A stretch of DNA of 5,181 nucleotides from an uncultured Chloroflexota bacterium (GTDB taxonomy: Bacteria; Chloroflexota; Dehalococcoidia; UBA2247; RBG-13-53-26), in the NCBI GenBank assembly GCA_937860285.1, contig CALMBS010000232.1:1-5181 (forward strand), read 5' to 3'. A program made the position numbers and the translations under genes. Below, one piece after another: positions 1-5,181 of this stretch (position 1 is the first letter of the stretch; the number at the start of each line of letters is the position of its first letter). A model generated the notes under the pieces. It did no database searches. It was not told the origin of the DNA and saw nothing but the letters and a program-made list of their open reading frames with translations.

Positions 1-1
1 C

Positions 2-592
2 GGCGAGAGCGTCCGCAAGTGCGGCAACGAGGAGCTCTTCACCAGCCTGGCCACCGGCAACATCGCGGCTTTCAAGGAGGCCGGGGTGCAGAAGGTGGTG
101 GTCAGCTCGCCGCACTGCTACTACACCTTCAAGAATGAGTACCCCGAGCTGGGCGCCCAGTTCGAGGTGCTGCACTACACCCAGTACCTGGCGCAGCTGG
201 CCAGGGAGGGGAAGCTCAAGTTCACCAAAGAGGTCAAGAAGAGGGTGGCCTACCACGACCCCTGCTACCTGGGGCGCCACAGCGGTGTTTATGATGATCC
301 CCGCTACCTGCTGCAGAGCATACCGGGGGTCGAGCTGGTGGAGATGGCGAACATCCGGGAAGACAGCATATGCTGCGGCGGGGGCGGCGGCCGGGTGTGG
401 GCCGAGACTAAGAAGGGAGAAAGGTTCTCGGAGCTGAGGATCGATCAGGCGGCGGCCGTGGGCGCGGACATACTGGCCACCTGCTGCCCCTACTGCATCC
501 TGATGCTGGACGACAGCCTTCTCACCCAGGGCAAAGACGAAGTAATGCAGGTTATGGATATCTCCGAGCTCGTCCATGAAGCCATGGGCTAG
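2..592 (+). CDS. HdrD/HdrB-like (Fe-S)-binding CCG-domain protein, C-terminal part (5' end outside window)
   Basis: The reading frame is open from the first bases, so the gene starts upstream; 196 residues are visible before the TAG at 590-592. The C-terminal half is a complete cysteine-rich CCG domain: HDPC (Cys codon 263), CysCys-Gly (371-376), and CCPYC (482-496). The spacing C-X35-CC-X36-C-X2-C fits the HdrB consensus CX31-39CCX35-36CXXC, which binds non-cubane [4Fe-4S] clusters. The first visible residues (GES...GNEELF, then SSPHC, then KNEYP) match the end of a preceding first CCG domain, whose own CCG would lie at or just before the window edge. In that domain the usual CPHC reads SPHC. 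Two CCG domains point to the HdrD/GlpC-like family; known members take part in disulfide reduction or pass electrons between flavoproteins and other acceptors. The HdrA-like gene that follows is the expected partner, but the substrate is unknown. No membrane segment is seen in the visible part. GTG at 86 lies inside the domain and is not a credible start. Confidence 0.88.
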   Translation, partial: GESVRKCGNEELFTSLATGNIAAFKEAGVQKVVVSSPHCYYTFKNEYPELGAQFEVLHYTQYLAQLAREGKLKFTKEVKKRVAYHDPCYLGRHSGVYDDPRYLLQSIPGVELVEMANIREDSICCGGGGGRVWAETKKGERFSELRIDQAAAVGADILATCCPYCILMLDDSLLTQGKDEVMQVMDISELVHEAMG

Positions 593-610
593 AGCTTCGC
601 GAGTCTCCCG

Positions 611-619
611 AGGGGGTGG
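611..619 (+). promoter_or_regulatory. Probable ribosome binding site for the large HdrA-like gene
   Basis: AGGGGGTGG differs at one base from AGGAGGTGG, complementary to the 16S rRNA 3' end. It ends 8 bases before ATG 628. It overlaps the in-frame GTG at 616, which would extend the protein by four residues but would have no usable site at proper distance. This decides the start in favour of ATG 628. No sigma factor promoter is recognisable in the 35-base gap, so translation probably proceeds on a shared transcript with the upstream gene. Confidence 0.55.
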
Positions 620-627
620 ATTCGACT

Positions 628-3600
628 ATGTCTGGGAATAACGGCGGCAACGGCAAGGTGGGCGCGGCCCTGGTGGTCGGCGCCGGCATCGGCGGCATGC
701 AGGCCGCGCTGGACCTGGCAGAGGCCGGGATCAAGGTCTACCTCCTGGAGAAGGAGACCTCGATTGGCGGCGGCATGGTCCGCCTGGACAAGACCTTTCC
801 CACCAACGACTGCGCTATGTGCACCATCGGCCCGAGGCTGGTGACCGTGGGAAGACACCTGAACATAGAGATGATCACCGGGGCCGACGTGGAGAAGGTG
901 AGCGGCGGGCCCGGTGACTATACCGTTACCATCAGGAAGAAGAACCGCTGGGTGGACGCCAGCGTGTGCAAGGGCTGCGGCGACTGCACGCGGAACTGCC
1001 CGGTCCAGACCGTCAGCCTGTTCCAGCAGCTCCTGGCCAAGGAGAACGCCGTCTACCGCATGTTCCCCCAGGCGGTGCCGGGCGCCTATGCAGTGCACAA
1101 GGAGGGCACCTCGCCCTGCCGCATCGCCTGCCCGGCGGGGGTCAACCCCCATGCCTACGTCAAGCTGCTGGCGGCGGGCAAGGTGGATGAGGCCTTTGCG
1201 GTCATTTACCAGGCCATGCCCTTTGTGGGCATCTGCGGCCGGGTCTGCCATCACCCCTGCGAAACGGAATGCTACCGGGGCAAGCTGATGGAGGAGCCGG
1301 TCTCAATCTGCGCCCTCAAGCGCCACATCGCTGATGAGTACTATGCGGCGCACTACACCAGCGACGGCCAGGAGGTGGGGGCGCCGACTGAGCCGCCGCC
1401 CGCCCGCCCCGAGAAGGTGGCGGTGGTGGGAGCCGGACCGGCCGGCCTGACCTGCGCCCGGGACCTGGCGGCCCTGGGGTACCCGGTGACCATGTTCGAT
1501 GCCGCCGCCGAAGGCGGCGGCATGGTGCGCAAGGTGATCCCGGACTATCGTCTGCCCTATGAACTGGTGAAGCGCGAGGTCGACGCTATCCTGCGCCGGG
1601 GCATCGAGTTTCGGGCGAAGACCAGGGTAGGCCAGGACGTCAACTTTGCCGATCTGCAGAAGCAGTACCAGGCGGTGTTCGTGGCCGTAGGCGCCCAGGC
1701 CTCCACGAAGCTCGACATTCCCGGGGAGGACCTCGAGGGCGTAGTCCCGGCCCTGGCCCTGCTGGAGGAGTCGAATGCCGGCCGCGCGCCCAGGGTGGGA
1801 GAGAAGGCCGTGGTGGTTGGCGGCGGCAATGTGGCCATGGACGCGGCCCGCACTGCGCTGCGCCTGGGGGCCAAAGAGGTGACCGTGGTCTACCGCCGCT
1901 CCCGCGCAGAGATGCCGGCCAACCCCTGGGAGATCGAGGAGGCGGAGGAGGAGGGCGTCGAGTTCCACTTCCTGGCCGCACCGGTCAGCGTCAAGGCCAA
2001 TGGCAAGAAGGCAGTGGCCCTGGTCTGCAACAAGATGCGCCTGGGCGAGCCCGACAAGAGCGGGCGCCGGCGGCCCGAGGCCATACCCGGATCGGAGTTC
2101 GAGATTCCTGCGGACATCATCATCCCGGCCATCGGTCAGACCATGGATATCGATTTCCTTAAGGGCATCGTAGCAGCCAACAAGAACGGGACCATCCAGG
2201 CTGACCCGCTCACGCTCGAGACGTCGGCTCCCGGTGTCTTCGCCGGCGGGGATGTGGTGAGGGGCCCGGCCTCCATCGTGCAGGCGGTGGGGCACGGTCA
2301 TGCGGCCGCCATCTCCATAGACCGCTACCTGACGAAGAAGGACTTGAAGGATGGCAGGGGAGAGACCCCGGCGGTGGCGCCGGAGCCGGACATCAAGACG
2401 GCGGTGGTGCGGAAGAGGGCGGTCCAGAGACGGCTCTCCCCGGACGAGAGGAAGGCGAACTTCACCGAGGTGGTGCTGCCGCTCACCAAGGAGGAGGCCG
2501 TTGCCGAGGCGGAGCGGTGCCTGTCCTGTGCCGTGTGCTGCGAGTGCCGGCAGTGCGAGAAGACCTGCGAGGCCAAGGCCATCAGCCACGACGGCCCCCA
2601 TGAGGAGCTGATCGATCTGAAGGTGGGGGCGGTGCTGCTCGCTGCCGGATACGAGCTCTACGACGCCAGGGCCAAGCCTGAGCTGGGTTGGGGCCGGTAC
2701 GCCAACGTGCTGACCGCGCTGCAGTTCGAGCGGGTGCTGGCGCCCACCGGCCCATACTCGGGCCACATCTGCCGGCCTATCGACGGCAAGATGCCGCACA
2801 AGGTGGCCTTCATCCAGTGCGTCGGGTCCCGGGACGTCTCCCGGGAGGCGAACCTGAACTACTGCTCCGCGGTCTGCTGCATGTACGCCACCAAGCAGGC
2901 CATCCTCCTCAAGGAGGAGCACCCGGAGACCGATGTGGCCATCTTCTTCATCGACATGCGCACCTTCGGCAAGGGCTATGAGGGCTTCTACGACCGGGCC
3001 AAGAAGATGGGGGTCCGCTACATCCGCTTCAAGCCGTCCTACGTGGAGGAGACACCCGGGAACCGCGACCTGCGGATCCGCTACATCAACGAGAGCGGGG
3101 AGACGGTGGCCGAGGAGTTCGAGATGGTGATCCTCTCCTGTGGCATGGGCCCCGCCGCGGAGAACCGGCAGCTGGCGGAGAAGTTCGGCTTCGAGCTGGA
3201 CCAGTTCGGGTTCTGCAAGACGGACATGTTTGCGCCGGTGGAGACCACCCGCGAGGGCGTCTACTCCCTGGGCGTGTTCAACGGCCCGAAGGACATCTCG
3301 GAGAGCGTTACGCAGGGCAGCGCCGCGGTGGTGAAGGCCCTGTCCCTGCTGTCTGACGCCAAGGGGACCCTGATCAAGGACAAGGTCTACCCGGCGGAGC
3401 GGGACATCGCGGGGCAGGACGCGCGCATCGGCGTGTTCATCTGCCACTGCGGCAAGAACATCGCCTCCGTCGTGGACGTGCCGGCCGTGGTGGAGTACGC
3501 CCGGACACTGCCCGGTGTCGCCTACGCCGAGAACTTCCTGTACGCCTGCTCGGCGGACAGCGGCGAGAGAATGAAGCACATCATCAATGAGTACGCCCTG

Positions 3601-5094
3601 AACCGCATGATCGTCGCTTCCTGCACGCCCAGGACCCATGAGCCCCTTTTCCAGGAGAACATGAAGGAGGCCGGGCTCAACCCGTACCTCTTCGAGATGG
3701 CCAACATCCGTGACCAGTGCTCCTGGGTGCACACTGACGAACCGGAGATGGCTACCAAGAAGGCCAAGGACGTGGTGAAGATGGCGGTGTCCAAGTCACG
3801 GCTGCGGGAACCCCTCTACCCCAAGGTCATCGACGTGAATCAGAGTTGCCTTATCATTGGCGGCGGCCTGGCGGGGATGACGGCGGCGCTCGACCTGGCC
3901 AACCAGGGGTTCCCGACGTACATACTGGAGCAGAAGGAAGTCCTGGGCGGGAACCTGAGAAGGCTCAAGTACCTCATCGATGGCCAGGACCCGCAGCAGA
4001 AGCTGGCGGAGCTGGTCCAGAAGGTGGAGAACCATCCCCGGATCAAGGTCTTCCTGAAGACAGAAATCCTCAAGGCGGAAGGCTCGGTAGCGGACTTCAA
4101 GACGGAGTTCCGGTCCAATGGCGAAACCCACAGCCTGGCCCACGGGGCGGTGATCATCGCCACGGGCGCGGAGGAGTACCGGCCGACGGAGTACCTGTGC
4201 GGGCAGAACGATAACGTCATGACCCAGCTCGAGCTGGAGGAGAAGCTGTCCAGGGGCGAGCTCGCCGCCAACACGGTGGTCATGATCCAGTGCGTGGGCT
4301 CACGCGAAGAGGCCCATCCATACTGCAGCCGGGTGTGCTGCTCCCAGGCAGTCAAGAACGCCATCAAGATCAGGGAGCTGAAGCCGGAGGCCAATGTCTT
4401 CATCCTCTACCGCGACCTTCGCACCTATGCCTTCAACGAGCAGCATTTCTACAAGGCCCGCGAGATGGGCGTGAGGTTCATCCGGTACGAGGAGGACAAG
4501 AAGCCCACGGTCACCGCCGAAGGCGGCCTGGCAGTCACCTTCTACGATCCGCTCCTGCGGGCGGACCTGACGGTGAACACCGACGCGGTGGTCCTGTCAG
4601 CCGGGACGGTCTCCACGGCGGGCAACAGGGTCATCGCCGAGATGCTCCGCGTTCCCTTGAACCAGGACAACTTCTTCCTGGAGGCCCATCTGAAGCTGCG
4701 CCCGGTGGACTTCCCGGCGGACGGCCTGTACGTGTGCGGCATCGGGCACGCGCCCAAGAACGTGGAGGAGACTATCACCCAGGCCAGCGCGGCGGCGGCC
4801 CGGGCCTCCACCATCCTGTCCAAGCCGCGGATCCAGTCCGAGGCCACGGTCTCTTACGTTGACCCGGACGTGTGCCGCGGCTGCGGGCAGTGCGTGGCCG
4901 TGTGCGCCTACAATGCACTTGAGCTTGACCAGATAAGGAAGATCGCCGTGGTCACCGAGACGGTGTGCCAGGGCTGCGGGGCGTGTGCCGCCACCTGTCC
5001 GTCCAAGGCCATCAGGCACCGGAACTGGAACCCGAAGCAGTTCTTCGAGATGATCGAGGCGGCTGGATACAGCTATGCCGAACGGGGCGAATAG
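628..5094 (+). CDS. hdrA: HdrA-like multidomain flavoprotein: HdrA module with NfnB/GltD-like insertion fused to a second HdrA module
   Basis: 1488 residues, about twice a typical HdrA; ATG 628 is chosen over GTG 616 because of the ribosome site. Domains by residue: HdrA FAD Rossmann fold, GAGIGG 18-23, with DCAMC 61-65; ferredoxin motif, Cys 114/117/120/124; GltD/NfnB-like Fe-S domain, Cys 164, 168, 203, 207, 211, 215; FAD motif GAGPAG 268-273; NAD(P) motif GGGNVA 398-403 with YRRSR 422-426; FAGGD 538-542; seven Cys in 631-647; rest of HdrA module 1 with QCVGSR 730-735 and YCSAVCC 745-751; HdrA N-terminal domain, CHCG 939-942, ASCTPR 997-1002; second FAD fold, GGGLAG 1078-1083; QCVGSR 1221-1226, YCSRVCC 1232-1238; two ferredoxin motifs, Cys 1416-1426 and 1447-1457. 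No signal peptide or membrane segment is seen, so it is probably cytoplasmic. Likely role: electron transfer between NAD(P)H, ferredoxin and the CCG-domain partner. Bifurcation is possible but unproven. Confidence 0.93.
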   Translation: MSGNNGGNGKVGAALVVGAGIGGMQAALDLAEAGIKVYLLEKETSIGGGMVRLDKTFPTNDCAMCTIGPRLVTVGRHLNIEMITGADVEKVSGGPGDYTVTIRKKNRWVDASVCKGCGDCTRNCPVQTVSLFQQLLAKENAVYRMFPQAVPGAYAVHKEGTSPCRIACPAGVNPHAYVKLLAAGKVDEAFAVIYQAMPFVGICGRVCHHPCETECYRGKLMEEPVSICALKRHIADEYYAAHYTSDGQEVGAPTEPPPARPEKVAVVGAGPAGLTCARDLAALGYPVTMFDAAAEGGGMVRKVIPDYRLPYELVKREVDAILRRGIEFRAKTRVGQDVNFADLQKQYQAVFVAVGAQASTKLDIPGEDLEGVVPALALLEESNAGRAPRVGEKAVVVGGGNVAMDAARTALRLGAKEVTVVYRRSRAEMPANPWEIEEAEEEGVEFHFLAAPVSVKANGKKAVALVCNKMRLGEPDKSGRRRPEAIPGSEFEIPADIIIPAIGQTMDIDFLKGIVAANKNGTIQADPLTLETSAPGVFAGGDVVRGPASIVQAVGHGHAAAISIDRYLTKKDLKDGRGETPAVAPEPDIKTAVVRKRAVQRRLSPDERKANFTEVVLPLTKEEAVAEAERCLSCAVCCECRQCEKTCEAKAISHDGPHEELIDLKVGAVLLAAGYELYDARAKPELGWGRYANVLTALQFERVLAPTGPYSGHICRPIDGKMPHKVAFIQCVGSRDVSREANLNYCSAVCCMYATKQAILLKEEHPETDVAIFFIDMRTFGKGYEGFYDRAKKMGVRYIRFKPSYVEETPGNRDLRIRYINESGETVAEEFEMVILSCGMGPAAENRQLAEKFGFELDQFGFCKTDMFAPVETTREGVYSLGVFNGPKDISESVTQGSAAVVKALSLLSDAKGTLIKDKVYPAERDIAGQDARIGVFICHCGKNIASVVDVPAVVEYARTLPGVAYAENFLYACSADSGERMKHIINEYALNRMIVASCTPRTHEPLFQENMKEAGLNPYLFEMANIRDQCSWVHTDEPEMATKKAKDVVKMAVSKSRLREPLYPKVIDVNQSCLIIGGGLAGMTAALDLANQGFPTYILEQKEVLGGNLRRLKYLIDGQDPQQKLAELVQKVENHPRIKVFLKTEILKAEGSVADFKTEFRSNGETHSLAHGAVIIATGAEEYRPTEYLCGQNDNVMTQLELEEKLSRGELAANTVVMIQCVGSREEAHPYCSRVCCSQAVKNAIKIRELKPEANVFILYRDLRTYAFNEQHFYKAREMGVRFIRYEEDKKPTVTAEGGLAVTFYDPLLRADLTVNTDAVVLSAGTVSTAGNRVIAEMLRVPLNQDNFFLEAHLKLRPVDFPADGLYVCGIGHAPKNVEETITQASAAAARASTILSKPRIQSEATVSYVDPDVCRGCGQCVAVCAYNALELDQIRKIAVVTETVCQGCGACAATCPSKAIRHRNWNPKQFFEMIEAAGYSYAERGE

Positions 5095-5105
5095 ACCCCT
5101 CTGAC

Positions 5106-5111
5106 GAGGTG
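5106..5111 (+). promoter_or_regulatory. Probable ribosome binding site for the downstream flavoprotein gene
   Basis: GAGGTG lies in the 20-base gap after the large gene's stop, 3 bases before ATG 5115 and 6 bases before ATG 5118. It serves the tandem ATG pair and slightly favours the second one. The gap has no terminator, consistent with a continuing operon. Confidence 0.55.
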
Positions 5112-5114
5112 AAC

Positions 5115-5181
5115 ATGATGGGCGATACACAACAGAAGAAAGGCGAGGCAATCCTGGTGGTGGGGGCCGGAGCGGCCGGAA
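5115..5181 (+). CDS. FAD/NAD-dependent oxidoreductase, N-terminal fragment (3' end outside window), possibly HdrA-like
   Basis: Only 22 codons are visible. After a short polar leader (MMGDTQQKKGEA) comes the strand and dinucleotide-binding turn ILVVGAGAAG, a GxGxxG Rossmann motif as at the start of HdrA-like, NfnB/GltD-like and other flavoproteins. The frame stays open to the window end. Two adjacent in-frame ATG codons (5115 and 5118) are both possible starts; GAGGTG at 5106-5111 suits either. The gene begins 20 bases after the large HdrA-like gene on the same strand, so the two are probably co-transcribed and may form one complex. By analogy with Qmo and multi-HdrA clusters it could be another HdrA-like subunit, but the visible part cannot separate this from other FAD-dependent oxidoreductases. 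Confidence 0.75.
   Translation, partial: MMGDTQQKKGEAILVVGAGAAG

Noticed and set aside
616..627. GTG 616 as start of the large gene
   Set aside because: It sits inside the likely ribosome binding site; ATG 628 is well spaced from that site and the four extra residues match no family feature.
589..1254. 221-codon open frame on the minus strand
   Set aside because: Antisense to the N-terminal HdrA region, with low-complexity composition and no motif.
1303..3732. Open frame of about 809 codons on the minus strand
   Set aside because: It lies antisense to a strongly supported HdrA/NfnB coding sequence. Such long antisense frames are common in GC-rich coding DNA, and its translation shows no recognisable domain and is rich in His, Leu, Gly and Arg as expected of a shadow.
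2641..4810. Long direct repeat between the two HdrA modules
   Set aside because: The similarity is at protein level (shared HdrA signatures offset by about 490 residues). At DNA level only short stretches match, so it is an old domain duplication or fusion and not a nucleotide repeat or mobile element.
5097..5111. Possible small hairpin CCTC/GAGG covering the downstream ribosome site
   Set aside because: Only four base pairs with a four-base loop; too weak to call a terminator or translational switch.
1..5181. CRISPR array, tRNA/rRNA, insertion sequence or attachment site
   Set aside because: Nearly all of the window is coding for three electron-transfer proteins; I saw no repeat-spacer pattern, inverted terminal repeats or RNA gene signature.

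Overview
The window is a fragment of a GC-rich bacterial or archaeal operon (GC judged by eye at low to mid 60s %, not counted). It encodes soluble flavin and iron-sulfur electron-transfer proteins of the heterodisulfide reductase (Hdr) type. Three genes lie on the + strand with very short gaps (about 35 and 20 bases) and no recognisable terminator or promoter between them, so they are probably co-transcribed. Hdr-like sets of this kind are typical of strict anaerobes such as sulfate or sulfur reducers, syntrophs, aromatic degraders, Chloroflexota relatives and methanogens. The sequence alone does not decide the lineage.

Layout: (1) positions 1-592 hold the 3' part of an HdrD/HdrB-like cysteine-rich (CCG domain) protein. 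Its C-terminal CCG domain is complete and the end of its first CCG domain is visible. (2) Positions 628-5094 hold a 1488-residue multidomain flavoprotein. It is a tandem fusion of two HdrA-like modules, the first interrupted by a complete NfnB/GltD-like NAD(P)H:acceptor module, with ferredoxin motifs at several places (about 49 cysteines by my reading). (3) From 5115 to the window end is the start of another FAD/NAD-dependent protein with a GxGxxG Rossmann motif, plausibly a further HdrA-like subunit. Almost all of the window is coding.

How the genes may work together (inference): the NfnB/GltD-like module could exchange electrons with NAD(P)H. The ferredoxin motifs and two HdrA-type FAD sites would pass electrons on, and the CCG-domain subunit would be the usual partner that handles a disulfide or other acceptor through non-cubane Fe-S clusters. 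This recalls HdrABC, Qmo and the HdrA/HdrD-like pair (BamD/BamE) of class II benzoyl-CoA reductase. Nothing in the window identifies the terminal substrate.

The most interesting point is architectural. The NfnB/GltD-like module appears to be spliced between the two cluster motifs of the HdrA inserted ferredoxin domain, and the two HdrA halves have complementary sets of domains and cysteines. Individually the parts are known families, and large HdrA-like fusions of this sort are, as far as I recall, present in anaerobe genomes. I would call this an under-characterised electron-transfer (possibly bifurcating) complex, not a clearly new system.
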